Assembly (NCBI RefSeq): GCF_009908315.1
Contig: NZ_JAAATW010000004.1
Span: forward strand, 186,001-250,000
Direction: 5' to 3'
From: Paragemmobacter ruber
Lineage (GTDB): Bacteria > Pseudomonadota > Alphaproteobacteria > Rhodobacterales > Rhodobacteraceae
DNA length: 64,000 bases
Positions 26,695-35,217 of this stretch are shown piece by piece. Position numbers and translations under genes: made by a program. Under the pieces are notes generated by a model. The model did not search any database. It saw nothing but the letters and a program-made list of their open reading frames with translations, and was not told the origin of the DNA. The stretch's first letter is position 1, and each line of letters opens with the position of its first letter.

Positions 26695-27579
26695 ATGATG
26701 CGCCTGCCTCCGCCCGCCGACCCGCGCGTCGAGGTGATCCTTTTTTCCGGCGACAGCCTCGTCTTGGGGCCGTTCGAAGTGTTTCGGTCCCTGCTGCATC
26801 GGTACATGCTGATGCATTACTTTCTGGTGGGCTTCTTTCTGACGCTATTGGATACGCGCGTCGGTCTGCCGCGCAGCGGCTTTAACGATCGGGCGGTGAT
26901 TGTCGCCCTGTCGATCATCGGGGCGCTTGTGTTGCTGCTGGCGGTGACGGTCGCGCTTGACCTGATCGCCCGATATCGCGGCCGCGTCCTGCGCGTTCTG
27001 GCGTCGCCAGTGCTGGCGGCCATTTCGCTGTTCGGGGTGGCGGTCGGGGATCTGGCGGAGTTCCTGATCCTTGGCTATCGCACCAGTCTGGCCCGATCGG
27101 CGGTTCTGTTCGTTTTCTATTACATGCTGGTCGAGATGCTGGCGCATATCGTTATGCTTGTCATGATGCCGCGCATCCTGCGTGACCTGCGGTCGGACGG
27201 GACAACGCACGCATCCGAGCCCATGCTGCCCTTGCCGACCGCCGTTCCCGACGTTGTCGAGATCGGCGGGCAGTCCTTCCCGACACGGGATCTTGTGCGG
27301 ATCACGGCAGAGGGAAATTACCTGCGGGTGCAGACGGTGCGCGAACGGCTTTTTCTGCCAGGGCCGTTCGGGCGGGTGGTGGATCGGCTGCCGGAACGGC
27401 TGGGGGTGCGGGTGTCGCGGTCGGACTGGGTGGCCTTGCGGGACGTGCAGACCCTGCGTCGCCAAGGGGGCGAGACGTTTCTCGAACTCAAGGATGGGGT
27501 ATTGGTCAAGGTGGCGAATACGCGGCAGAAGATGGTGCTGTCGCTTGTGGATGCAGCCAGAGCGACAGCCGAAGACTAG
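26695..27579 (+). CDS. Membrane-anchored LytTR DNA-binding regulator (second of the pair)
   Basis: A 294-residue paralogue of the preceding gene with the same architecture: four N-terminal helices (for example LHRYMLMHYFLVGFFLTLL, VALSIIGALVLLLAVTVALD and YYMLVEMLAHIVMLVMM) and a C-terminal LytTR domain (TRDLVRITAEGNYLRVQTVR, then GVRVSRSDWVALRDVQTLRR). ATG 26695 lies 1 base after the previous stop; GTG 26668 is an alternative. The pair could form a heterodimer. The stop codon shares a CTAG with the convergent EEP-family gene. Confidence 0.83.
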   Translation: MMRLPPPADPRVEVILFSGDSLVLGPFEVFRSLLHRYMLMHYFLVGFFLTLLDTRVGLPRSGFNDRAVIVALSIIGALVLLLAVTVALDLIARYRGRVLRVLASPVLAAISLFGVAVGDLAEFLILGYRTSLARSAVLFVFYYMLVEMLAHIVMLVMMPRILRDLRSDGTTHASEPMLPLPTAVPDVVEIGGQSFPTRDLVRITAEGNYLRVQTVRERLFLPGPFGRVVDRLPERLGVRVSRSDWVALRDVQTLRRQGGETFLELKDGVLVKVANTRQKMVLSLVDAARATAED

Positions 27580-28658
27580 TCAGGAACATCCACGTCAAGC
27601 CAGACGGGATAATGCCGCGACGCCGCCTGCAGCGTGGCGGTCAGCGGATCGGTGGCCGGTGGCCAGAGGACGCCGCTGCCGCTGATGCGGAGATCGCGCG
27701 AGGGCAGGACGTATTCCAGCCGCAGGCCGCCTGTTTGCGGGAAAAGGGCGGTGTCCTGTGCCGGATCGCCCCGATGGCCGGGCTCTTGCCGTGCATGGGT
27801 GCCGCGCGGTGCCGGATCGGCCAGCGCGGGGTGATGGAGCAGGGCCTGCAGCGCCTCGGGGCGGCCATCGCCATCCACGGGATCGAGGTTGGCGCTGCCC
27901 ATCAGGAGGAAGGGCGGTTCTGGGGGCGGAAGGGGAAGGCGGCCATCCAGAAGGTGGCGCCAGAACGCGGCTTCGTCGGCGTTGCGGCGGCCGTTGCGGT
28001 CATCCGCCCCGTCAAAGACCGGCGGGCTGGCGTGCCAGAGCATCAGCGAGAGGGGCCTGTCCCCGGGCAACCGCACGGGAAGGATGACGTGGCTGTGCGA
28101 TGGCAGGCGCTGGATCGCGGCAAGCCCCGGATCCATGCCGGGGGGGAGGTTCGCCTGTGGCAGATCCGCCCAGAGAAAGCCGGTAAAATCCTGCGCCGCC
28201 CCGGCCTGCAAGGGCAGGCGCGACAGGACGGCCATGCCGCCCTGACCGGGAAAGCGGCCCCAGCTTTGCGCATCCCCGGCCCCGTGCGCCTGCTCGTCGC
28301 CATCGACATCAAAGCCGGTGGGCTGGCCGCTGTTGGGGCGGGGGGCGTAGAGATGCCGATAAGGGTGGCCCGCCTGTCGCAGGCGGTCTTCCAGCGCAGA
28401 GAGGGCGTGCAGAGCGGGATCGTGGTCAAGGTTGGTGAGCACCACGATATCGGCATCCAGCCGGGCGAGCACCGCCACGATGGCGGCGACCTGCGGATCA
28501 TCGCCACGGGCGATGTCGCGCAGCAGGAGGCCGGGGCCGCTGCGCTGCAATTCGACATTCCACAGCACGAGGCGCAGCGTTTCTGCGCCGAGTTGCTGCG
28601 CGCTGAGGAGGATGGCGATGAGCGCGGCGAAAAGGGGCGCGAGAGGGGCCGCGATCAG
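27576..28658 (-). CDS. Secreted endonuclease/exonuclease/phosphatase-like protein
   Basis: About 360 residues. After a signal peptide (IAAPLAPLFAALIAILLSAQ, cleaved near LGA-ETL) comes an EEP-like fold: LRLVLWNVELQRSGP, LDADIVVLTNLDHDPALHAL, GMAVLSRLPL and FLLMGSANLDPVDGDGRPEA. The usual catalytic His of EEP nucleases is not obvious (LMLWHASPPVFDG may supply it), so activity is uncertain. No ATG, GTG or TTG lies between the previous gene stop and the signal peptide. I placed the start at CTG 28658, which overlaps the upstream TGA and has GGAAGG 12 bases before it. ATG 28778 would add 40 Arg-rich residues inside the previous gene. Confidence 0.65.
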   Translation of the reverse strand: MIAAPLAPLFAALIAILLSAQQLGAETLRLVLWNVELQRSGPGLLLRDIARGDDPQVAAIVAVLARLDADIVVLTNLDHDPALHALSALEDRLRQAGHPYRHLYAPRPNSGQPTGFDVDGDEQAHGAGDAQSWGRFPGQGGMAVLSRLPLQAGAAQDFTGFLWADLPQANLPPGMDPGLAAIQRLPSHSHVILPVRLPGDRPLSLMLWHASPPVFDGADDRNGRRNADEAAFWRHLLDGRLPLPPPEPPFLLMGSANLDPVDGDGRPEALQALLHHPALADPAPRGTHARQEPGHRGDPAQDTALFPQTGGLRLEYVLPSRDLRISGSGVLWPPATDPLTATLQAASRHYPVWLDVDVPD

Positions 28659-29491
28659 GCGGCGAGCATGCCTTCCGGCGTGTCGGGTGCGTTTTCGCGC
28701 CGCTTGTCGCGGATCATGCGGGCGACGCGCTGCATCGCGATCCCGCGCATGAAGAGGCTGGCTGGTAGGAAGGCCCATGCTGTCATCGTCCAGATCAGGC
28801 TGTGCGCGCTGCCAAGCCCGGCGGGATCAATCCCGCCCAGGACAAGGCGCACCACGACCGGGGCGAAGAATGGCAGCAGGAACCCTAACGCAATGTTAAC
28901 GCGGGCATCGCGTTCCAGCCGGGCGACGATGTCGGGGCCGCTGGTCGGATCGAAGGTCGGCAGGTTGATCCAGACGTTGAAGACCTGTCCCGGACGCGGC
29001 CAGGTGCCCATGCGCATGTTGAAGGAGAACAGGATCAGCACCAGAAGCGAGGTGAGATAGGCGGTGCCGGCTGCGGTGCGGACGATGGCGATGTCTGCCT
29101 CGGTCGCGCCGGGGGTCAGGGCTTGCGTGGCAAGCCGCACGGGGCTGTAGGGGAAATCCATGGCCATGCCGATCAGGGCGCCCACAGCCTCGACCAGTTG
29201 GGTGAGGGTGGAGGGATCGCTGCGCCCCCGTTCGATCAGCGACAGCGCGAGCAGGGTCAGCGCAAGAAGCGTGACGCGGATGCGATTGAAGGGCGGGGCG
29301 TCGCGGAATTCGATCAGGCCGGGCGCTTCGGCCTTGTATTCCACGAAGGTGAACAGACCGGCAAAGAGGGCGACCAGGGCGACGGTTTGTTGCGCATCGG
29401 AGGAGAGGCCCGGAACGAGCATGGATGGCGCAAGCACAAGCGCCACCATCAGAATTGCGCGCAAAAGCGCCCCGGCAAGCCGCGAACTCAC
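28655..29491 (-). CDS. Conserved inner-membrane protein of unknown function
   Basis: A 278-residue protein with about seven hydrophobic segments (for example AILMVALVLAPSMLVPGL, TVALVALFAGLFTFVEYKAE, IRVTLLALTLLALSL and TSLLVLILFSFNMRMG). I do not recognise a characterised family. The start is GTG 29491 because AAAGGAAG lies 7 bases upstream; the longer frame to 29686 crosses non-coding-looking sequence. The last codons overlap the proposed start of the EEP-like gene, so the two are probably one operon and may share a cell-envelope role. Confidence 0.75.
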   Translation of the reverse strand: MSSRLAGALLRAILMVALVLAPSMLVPGLSSDAQQTVALVALFAGLFTFVEYKAEAPGLIEFRDAPPFNRIRVTLLALTLLALSLIERGRSDPSTLTQLVEAVGALIGMAMDFPYSPVRLATQALTPGATEADIAIVRTAAGTAYLTSLLVLILFSFNMRMGTWPRPGQVFNVWINLPTFDPTSGPDIVARLERDARVNIALGFLLPFFAPVVVRLVLGGIDPAGLGSAHSLIWTMTAWAFLPASLFMRGIAMQRVARMIRDKRRENAPDTPEGMLAA

Positions 29492-29703
29492 TGCCCTGCT
29501 TCCTTTCCGCTGCGCGGCCCGAAGTTTGCCTTCGGTGCCGGTATCAGCGAACTCCCGCACATTATGGCGGATTGCCTCAATCTTGCCCAATTTGTGCCTT
29601 CTTTCGCCAATCGTTACAACAGACTTTCGGATGTATGCAGGGCTTTGCGGCCATTTCGGGGACAAGGTGTCGCCGGATTGCATCAAGATTCCGGCAATGA
29701 AAT

Positions 29704-29723
29704 GGCCGCCCCGAGGGGCGGCC
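29704..29723 (-). terminator. Probable leuD terminator hairpin
   Basis: GGCCGCCCC, loop of 2, GGGGCGGCC is a 9-bp perfect stem. On the minus strand it is followed by ATTTCATT, a poor but U-rich tail, 55 bases past the leuD stop. The surrounding 286-bp spacer (29492-29777) also holds the promoter side of the membrane-protein gene; nothing else is evident in it. Confidence 0.5.
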
Positions 29724-29777
29724 CAAGATCTTGTGTTTGTTAAATTTTTGTTAACTAAGCGCTGATCCGACGGGGGA

Positions 29778-30383
29778 TCAGGCCCAGGGACGCAGGGTTG
29801 CGACTTTTTTCTCGAAGCTGTCGATCGCTGCCGCTTTTTCGAGCGTCAGGCCGATGTCATCGAGCCCGTTGAGCAGGCAGTGCTTGCGGAACGGGTCCAC
29901 TTCGAAGCGGAAGGACTGGCCATCCGAGGTGGTGACGGTCTGCGCTTCCAGATCGACGGTGATGCGGGCATTGGCGCCCTTCTTCGCGTCGGCCATCAGC
30001 ACATCCACCTGATCCTGCGGCAGGACGATGGGCAGGATGCCGTTCTTGAAGCAGTTGTTGAAGAAGATGTCGGCAAAGCTGGTGGAGATCACACAGCGGA
30101 TGCCGAAATCCAGAAGCGCCCAAGGGGCATGTTCGCGCGAGGAGCCGCAACCGAAATTGTCGCCCGCGACAAGGATCTGGGCGTTGCGATAGGCAGGCTG
30201 GTTCAGCACGAAATCGGGGATTTCCTGCCCGTCCTGCGTGTAGCGCATCTCGTCAAACAGGTTCTTGCCGAGACCCGAACGCTGGATCGTCTTCAGGAAC
30301 TGCTTGGGGATGATCATATCGGTGTCGATATTGACCAGCGGCATGGGGGCCGCGATGCCGGTCAGGGTGGTGAATTTGTCCAT
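29778..30383 (-). CDS. leuD: 3-isopropylmalate dehydratase small subunit
   Basis: A 201-residue swivelling domain subunit that pairs with LeuC to isomerise 2-isopropylmalate to 3-isopropylmalate. Recognisable blocks are [19 protein letters not shown] near the N-terminus, the conserved [17 protein letters not shown] (about 74-90) and [18 protein letters not shown]. It has the full family length. It starts 11 bases after leuC, so the two are translated from one message in the order leuC-leuD, matching their 1:1 complex. Confidence 0.97.
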   Translation of the reverse strand: MDKFTTLTGIAAPMPLVNIDTDMIIPKQFLKTIQRSGLGKNLFDEMRYTQDGQEIPDFVLNQPAYRNAQILVAGDNFGCGSSREHAPWALLDFGIRCVISTSFADIFFNNCFKNGILPIVLPQDQVDVLMADAKKGANARITVDLEAQTVTTSDGQSFRFEVDPFRKHCLLNGLDDIGLTLEKAAAIDSFEKKVATLRPWA

Positions 30384-30394
30384 TGGTCCTGTCC

Positions 30395-31810
30395 TTACAC
30401 CTTCTCAGCCATCAGTTCGCGCACGTCGGTCAGGTGACCCGTGATCGCCGCCGCCGCCGCCATGGCAGGCGAGAGCAGGTGCGTGCGGCCGCCGCGGCCC
30501 TGGCGGCCTTCGAAGTTGCGGTTCGATGTGGCGGCGCAGCGTTCGCCGGGGGCGAGTTGATCGGGGTTCATGGCAAGGCACATGGAGCAGCCCGCAAGGC
30601 GCCATTCAAACCCTGCGTCGATGAAGATCTGGGCCAGACCTTCCTCTTCCGCCTGGGCGCGGACGAGGCCCGATCCGGGGACGACCATCGCGCGTTTGAC
30701 CTTGATCTTCTTGCCCTTCAGGATCGCCGCCGCGGCGCGGAGGTCTTCGATCCGGCCATTGGTGCAGGAGCCGATGAAGACCGTGTCGATCGCGATATCC
30801 GTCAGCTTCATGCCGGGGGTCAGGCCCATGTAATCGAGCGACCGCTTCGCCGCGTCGCCCTTGCCGCCGGAGAAATCGTCGGGCGAGGGGACCACGCCGG
30901 TGATGGGCAGCACGTCTTCGGGCGAGGTGCCCCAGGTGACGACGGGGGCGATGTCTTCGCCGCGGATCGTGACCACCTTGTCGAAATGCGCGCCTTCATC
31001 GGTGAAGAGGGTTTTCCAGTACGCCAGCGCGGCCTCCCATTTCGCACCTTTCGGGGCGTGGGGGCGACCCTGCACATAGGCGAAGGTCTTTTCATCCGGC
31101 GCAATGAGGCCCGCGCGGGCGCCGCCTTCGATGGCCATGTTGCAGACGGTCATGCGGCCTTCCATCGAAAGTTCGCGGATGGCCTGGCCGCAATATTCGA
31201 TGACATAGCCGGTGCCGCCCGCCGTGCCCGTCGCGCCGATCACCGAGAGGGTGATGTCCTTGGCGGTGACGCCGGGGCGGAGGGAGCCGGTGATTTCCAC
31301 CTTCATGTTCTTGGACTTCTTCTGGATCAGCGTCTGGGTCGCCAGAACGTGTTCCACTTCGGAGGTGCCGATGCCATGCGCCAGCGCCCCGAAGGCGCCG
31401 TGGGTGGCGGTGTGGCTGTCACCGCAGACGACGGTCATTCCCGGCAGCGTCCAGCCCTGTTCGGGGCCGACGATGTGGACGATGCCCTGACGGATGTCGG
31501 AGACGGGATAGTAGTTGATCCCGAAATCCTTGGCGTTCTTGTCGAGTGCTTCGACCTGGATACGGCTTTCTTCGTTATCAATGTGCTTGTCACGGCCTGC
31601 GGTCGTGGGGACGTTGTGATCCGGCACGGCGATGGTCTTTTCGGGCGCGCGGACCTTGCGGCCCGTCATGCGGAGCCCTTCGAAGGCCTGCGGCGAGGTC
31701 ACCTCATGCACGAGGTGGCGGTCGATATACAGCAGGCAGGTGCCGTCTTCGGCCTGATGGACGACGTGATCATCCCAGATCTTGTCATAGAGGGTGCGCG
31801 GAGCGGTCAT
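30395..31810 (-). CDS. leuC: 3-isopropylmalate dehydratase large subunit
   Basis: A 471-residue aconitase-family subunit. The 4Fe-4S ligands are Cys of FIGSCTNGR (about 349) and Cys408 and Cys411 of GCSMCLAMN. Other hallmarks are [39 protein letters not shown] and the Arg-rich [16 protein letters not shown]. With LeuD it catalyses the second step of leucine synthesis in the cytoplasm. It is probably the first long gene of the leuCD unit; a short possible ORF lies 65 bases upstream. Confidence 0.97.
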   Translation of the reverse strand: MTAPRTLYDKIWDDHVVHQAEDGTCLLYIDRHLVHEVTSPQAFEGLRMTGRKVRAPEKTIAVPDHNVPTTAGRDKHIDNEESRIQVEALDKNAKDFGINYYPVSDIRQGIVHIVGPEQGWTLPGMTVVCGDSHTATHGAFGALAHGIGTSEVEHVLATQTLIQKKSKNMKVEITGSLRPGVTAKDITLSVIGATGTAGGTGYVIEYCGQAIRELSMEGRMTVCNMAIEGGARAGLIAPDEKTFAYVQGRPHAPKGAKWEAALAYWKTLFTDEGAHFDKVVTIRGEDIAPVVTWGTSPEDVLPITGVVPSPDDFSGGKGDAAKRSLDYMGLTPGMKLTDIAIDTVFIGSCTNGRIEDLRAAAAILKGKKIKVKRAMVVPGSGLVRAQAEEEGLAQIFIDAGFEWRLAGCSMCLAMNPDQLAPGERCAATSNRNFEGRQGRGGRTHLLSPAMAAAAAITGHLTDVRELMAEKV

Positions 31811-31875
31811 GGCTCATCTCTTTCGGATATGGCTGTGAAGGAGGCGTCAAGGCGCCGGACGACGGGGAAGCGGCG

Positions 31876-32007
31876 TCAGATAAGTCGTGCGAGGACGGAC
31901 CGGCTTTCGCGGGTGAAGCGCCAGGGCAGGCGGGCGTGATCGGCCATGTCGAAGAAGCGGGTCATGCGCGGGTAGATACGCGCGAATCCCCTGTGTGGCA
32001 AGTGCAT
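31876..32007 (-). CDS. Possible small protein upstream of leuC (43 aa)
   Basis: A minus-strand frame from ATG 32007 to TGA 31876 encodes 43 residues, basic and aromatic-rich (ARIYPRMTRFFDMADHA, LPWRFTRESRSVLARLI). From the ninth codon nearly every third base is G or C, as in real genes here, and it fills most of an otherwise unexplained 220-bp gap before leuC. There is no clear ribosome site before ATG 32007 or the internal ATG 31965. It is not leucine-rich, so it does not look like a classical leader peptide. No function can be assigned. Confidence 0.4.
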   Translation of the reverse strand: MHLPHRGFARIYPRMTRFFDMADHARLPWRFTRESRSVLARLI

Positions 32008-32030
32008 GGCAAGCGGCGCGGGTGGGCGGG

Positions 32031-32495
32031 TCAGAGATCCTGCCAGCGGGGCAGGCGGGCGCGGGCGGCCTGGGCGCGGATGATGGCGGCGAAGGCGGCA
32101 CCGATGCCGAGCGAGAGCGCGGCGACGCCGGGCCAGCCCAGCGTGACGAGGCCGCGGATAGGGCCAGCCGGGACAGAGGACAGAAGGCCCGAGGTGAAGA
32201 GCCAGAGCGTGCCGCCGAAGATGGCAAGGCCGAGGCAGACGCCGGAGGCGAAGAGAGAGGCGGTGGATTTGAAATGCAGGGGGCGGACGGGAAGCCCCAA
32301 GCGCGCCAGCGCGCGCATGGCGGGCGGGAAGCAGGCGTTCCGGCCGATGCCTGCCGCGCTGGCGGCGGCGAGGGCGCGGTTGAGCCGGTCGCGATAGTGG
32401 CGGGCTGGTGGGTGTGGTGCCTTAGTGGGGGCGGTCTGTCCGCGTTCTGATTGGCGCAGGCGGGCGAGGCGGGCCTCGAAATCCGGGTTTGGCAT
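32031..32495 (-). CDS. Small membrane protein of unknown function
   Basis: A 154-residue protein starting MPNPDFEARLARLRQ. The N-terminal 70 residues are hydrophilic and basic. Two hydrophobic helices follow (ASLFASGVCLGLAIFGGTLW and PGVAALSLGIGAAFAAIIRA), so it is probably an inner-membrane protein with a cytoplasmic N-terminus. No family is recognised. GTG 32519 would add eight residues. It lies upstream of leuC on the same strand and divergent from the SOUL-type gene. Confidence 0.6.
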   Translation of the reverse strand: MPNPDFEARLARLRQSERGQTAPTKAPHPPARHYRDRLNRALAAASAAGIGRNACFPPAMRALARLGLPVRPLHFKSTASLFASGVCLGLAIFGGTLWLFTSGLLSSVPAGPIRGLVTLGWPGVAALSLGIGAAFAAIIRAQAARARLPRWQDL

Positions 32496-32645
32496 GACGG
32501 GGGCCTTTGAGGATTGCACATGGATGAGGGTAATGGGGCTTTCCGGCCGAAATCGGCCAGTGGCGGGGAAATCCTGCGGCGTGGGGAGGCAGCCTGCGGT
32601 ATGGCGGTGGGGGCGGTAAGGGCGGGCAAAGGACGGGAGTGGCGG

Positions 32646-33233
32646 ATGCGGGCGATCGGATTGGGTCTGGTTCTGGCGGGGCTGCTGGCAGGGATGGCGG
32701 GGGCAGAGGGGATGATGCGCAAGGGATATGAGATGCCGCCCTTCGTGGTGGTGGATAGAGAGGGCGCGCGGGACCTGCGCGACTATGGGCCGCGCATGGT
32801 GGCCGAGGTCACGGTGCGGGGGGATCGGCGGGCGGCGGTGAATACCGGGTTCCGGTTGCTGGCGGGGTATATCTTCGGGGCCAATGATGCAGGCGGCAAG
32901 ATCGCCATGACCGTGCCGGTGGAGCAGGCGGAGCAGGGCGAGGGGCTTTGGGTGGTGCGCTTCACCATGCCCGCGGCGGCCGTGGCGGCGGGCCTGCCCG
33001 CCCCCGCCGACGGGCGGATCGTGCTGCGTGAGGTGCCTGCGACGCGGATGGTGGTGGAGGGGTTTTCAGGCCTGCCGGACGGCGATGACATGGCCGCCCG
33101 GGCGGCAGCGCTGCGGACATGGGCCGAGGGGCGGGGACTGCGCGTTGTGGGCGGGCCGGTCTATGCCTTCTACGATGCGCCCTGGACGCCTGCGGGGGCG
33201 CGGTTGAACGAGGTGGGGTGGGAGGTCCGGTAG
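32646..33233 (+). CDS. SOUL-type heme-binding family protein, secreted
   Basis: A 195-residue protein with a signal peptide (MRAIGLGLVLAGLLAGMAGA, cleaved before EGMMRKGYE). The mature part follows the SOUL/HBP fold: DLRDYGPRMVAEVTVRGD, the conserved GFRLLAGYIFGANDAGGKIA, MTVPVEQ, and a C-terminal VYAFYDAPWTPAGARLNEV. Characterised SOUL proteins bind heme or tetrapyrroles; whether this one does is not shown by the sequence. ATG 32646 has GGGAG upstream. Its TAG stop codon falls inside a GTAGGATGGGC palindromic repeat. Confidence 0.88.
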   Translation: MRAIGLGLVLAGLLAGMAGAEGMMRKGYEMPPFVVVDREGARDLRDYGPRMVAEVTVRGDRRAAVNTGFRLLAGYIFGANDAGGKIAMTVPVEQAEQGEGLWVVRFTMPAAAVAAGLPAPADGRIVLREVPATRMVVEGFSGLPDGDDMAARAAALRTWAEGRGLRVVGGPVYAFYDAPWTPAGARLNEVGWEVR

Positions 33234-33257
33234 GATGGGCACTGCTGCCCATCCTAC
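33230..33257. repeat. GTAGGATGGGC palindromic repeat, single copy
   Basis: GTAGGATGGGCA-CTGC-TGCCCATCCTAC is a perfect 12-bp stem with a 4-base loop. The first bases supply the stop codon of the SOUL-type gene, so the element inserted at, or was recruited as, the gene end. Confidence 0.88.
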
Positions 33258-33458
33258 GGGCTGGGGCGATTGCCCTTGCACCTTTGTTCGGTTGACTGTA
33301 TCGCGCGCGCTTCGCGTGCCGTTGAGATACGGACAGCGCGGTGGTAGGCTTGCGCCATCCCGGCGCCGGGGCGATGCGGCGTGCAACTTCTGGAGGACGA
33401 TGTCCTGTCTCATTCTGACCCAGCGACCGGGCTTCCGGTCGGGCCGAGGGCGCCGCGC

Positions 33459-33833
33459 ATGAGCGATGCAGCCACGGCGAACGCGCCCACATACACGTCC
33501 GAAGAGATTCTGGCCGCCGTCCTGAAATCCGTCGATGACGACAAGGCCGAGGATATCGTGCAGATCGACCTGCGCGGACGGTCGGATGTGGCGGATTACA
33601 TGGTCATCTGCTCGGGGCGGTCGTCGCGGCAGGTGGCGGCGATTTCGGAAAAGCTGGTGGACCGGCTGAAGCAGGATTTCCGTGTGTCGTCCAAGATGGA
33701 AGGCAAGGAAACCGGCGACTGGGTGTTGATTGATACGGGGGATGTGATCGTGCATGTCTTCCGGCCCGAGGTGCGCGAGTTCTATCAGCTTGAAAAGATG
33801 TGGCTTCCTGGCAGCGCGCATCGCGGGGCGTGA
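33459..33833 (+). CDS. rsfS: Ribosomal silencing factor RsfS
   Basis: A 124-residue member of the RsfS/YbeB/Iojap family, which binds uL14 on the 50S subunit and blocks 30S joining when nutrients are scarce. Hallmarks are DDKAEDIVQIDLRGRSDVAD, YMVICSGRSSRQVAAISEKL, the tryptophan of GDWVLIDTGDVIVHVF and REFYQLEKMW. ATG 33459 follows GAGGGCGCCGCGC; GTG 33381 would add 26 residues with no clear ribosome site. It is followed after 3 bases by rlmH, the usual neighbour. Confidence 0.95.
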   Translation: MSDAATANAPTYTSEEILAAVLKSVDDDKAEDIVQIDLRGRSDVADYMVICSGRSSRQVAAISEKLVDRLKQDFRVSSKMEGKETGDWVLIDTGDVIVHVFRPEVREFYQLEKMWLPGSAHRGA

Positions 33834-33836
33834 GGC

Positions 33837-34307
33837 TTGCGGGTGCATCTTTGCGCCGTGGGCCGGATGCGGGCGGGGCCGGAGCGGGCGCTGGTCGATG
33901 ATTATGTGACGCGGTTCGATCGGACGGGGCGGGCGCTGGGGCTTGGCCCCGTGACCGAGCACGAGGTCGAGGATCGCAAGGGCGGCGGGATGGAGGCGGA
34001 GGCGGAGCTGCTGGCCCGCGCCATCCCGGCGGGGGCCTTCGTGGTGACGCTGGACGAGCGGGGCAAGACCCTGACATCGCCCGAATTTTCCGCCGAGCTG
34101 GCGCGGTGGCGCGATGGCGGGCGGCAGGATGTGGCCATTGTCATCGGGGGCGCGGACGGGATCGCGCCGGGCCTGCGGGCGCGGGCGGATTTTTCGATCA
34201 GTTTCGGGCGAATGGTCTGGCCGCATATGCTGGTGCGGGTGATGCTGGCCGAGCAGCTGTATCGGGCGGCGACGATTCTGGCGGGCGGGCCTTATCACCG
34301 GGCTTAG
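33837..34307 (+). CDS. rlmH: 23S rRNA pseudouridine-1915 N3-methyltransferase RlmH
   Basis: A 156-residue SPOUT methyltransferase that methylates pseudouridine 1915 of 23S rRNA. The C-terminal knot is clear: FVVTLDERGKTLTSPEFSAE, VAIVIGGADGIAPGLRARAD and SFGRMVWPHMLVRVMLAEQL, ending in the invariant YHR. The start is TTG 33837 (Leu-Arg-Val-His), 3 bases after rsfS; there is no nearby ATG. It ends at the border of a 0.9-kb gene-free tract. Confidence 0.95.
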   Translation: MRVHLCAVGRMRAGPERALVDDYVTRFDRTGRALGLGPVTEHEVEDRKGGGMEAEAELLARAIPAGAFVVTLDERGKTLTSPEFSAELARWRDGGRQDVAIVIGGADGIAPGLRARADFSISFGRMVWPHMLVRVMLAEQLYRAATILAGGPYHRA

Positions 34308-34534
34308 GATCACCGGGTTCAGGATCGCCGGGCGCTTTATCATCGGCGCAGCGGTCCGGGGCGCCGGGTTAACAATATCAATATGGTATTTCTGGGCCGT
34401 GCCGGAACTGGTGCAGGAACGTGTGCAGACGGGCGTGCATACGCACGGTGCCTTTCTGAGCTGTTAAGGTTAACGCTGTGTGAAGCGGTGGCAGCTGTTT
34501 GCGGGCGGTGGCCGGGAGGGCAGGGTGCGTGAAC

Positions 34535-34640
34535 GGGGTGCCTTAACGGGGCGCGTGACTGGGGTGCGGACTGGCGCGCGTGACTGGGGGGTAACCGGGG
34601 CGAATAACTGGCGCGCGACAGGGGGTGACCGGGGGCCGTG
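34535..34640. repeat. Degenerate 12-13-bp G-rich tandem array
   Basis: About eight units each start with GGGG or GGCG and most end near GAC, AAC or ACT: GGGGTGCCTTAAC, GGGGCGCGTGACT, GGGGTGCGGACT, GGCGCGCGTGACT, GGGGGGTAACC, GGGGCGAATAACT, GGCGCGCGACAG, GGGGTGACC. The regularly spaced G runs could form G-quadruplexes on the plus strand. Confidence 0.6.
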
Positions 34641-34690
34641 GTGGGGTGAAGCGATGATGGGCGGTGACCTTGGGGGCGATCAGGGGAAGA

Positions 34691-34733
34691 GGCAGGGGTG
34701 AAGTCGGCAGGGGCGAAGTCGGCAGTGGCGGGG
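34691..34733. repeat. 15-bp tandem repeat, two full units plus a partial
   Basis: GGCAGGGGTGAAGTC (34691-34705) is followed directly by GGCAGGGGCGAAGTC (34706-34720) and a decayed third unit starting GGCAGTGGCGGGG. It is part of the same G-rich spacer. Confidence 0.75.
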
Positions 34734-35099
34734 CGCGTGGCCGGGTGCGATGGCGCGGCGGCCGGTTGAAGGGCGCGCCGTAGCGGTGGGCCGACGCTGT
34801 GTGACGTGAGGGCGGCCGCGGGCGGGGGCGCGGTGACGGGTCGGGCAGTAGCGGGGACGGCGGTGGCGGTGTTCCCGGCGCTGTGACGGACGGGGGCATT
34901 GCTGGGCCTTTTCGGGAGGGGGCGCGGGCGGATCGGACAGCCGGGGCGCCCGTGTCGCGCCTATGCGGCAGTGGATTGGGCGGATGGGACGCCGCCGCTG
35001 GACGTTGCGAGGGTTTGATCGGAGGGGAGAGGCGCCGGGGGCTGCGGCCCCACTGTGCTGGCGGAAGGTGGGTGCTGGTCGTTGATGTGGAACGGCGCC

Positions 35100-35127
35100 G
35101 CAGGCAGGGCGGCGCAGGCAGGGCGGC
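35100..35127. repeat. 14-bp perfect tandem duplication
   Basis: GCAGGCAGGGCGGC occurs twice in direct succession, about 90 bases before the gpmI start. It is the last of the short repeats in the G-rich spacer. Confidence 0.8.
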
Positions 35128-35217
35128 GGAAAACTTTGGCCGACAGGGGTGCCGCGCGTTGCCCGGCGGGGCCGGGGGCGGTATGGGAGGGGCAAGACCA
35201 CGAAAGGGTAGCCTGCC

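Larger units (their letters stand above)
34308..35217. other. 910-bp gene-free, G-rich repeat-bearing spacer
   Basis: No credible gene is seen here on either strand; the open frames are Pro/Arg- or Gly-rich low-complexity translations. The first 90 bases contain the near-repeat GGATCACCGGG/GGATCGCCGGG and an AT patch (TTAACAATATCAATATGG, 34370-34387). From about 34480 to 35200 the plus strand is strongly G-rich and built from degenerate short tandem repeats, listed separately. The gpmI promoter and ribosome site must lie at its right end. Confidence 0.7.
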
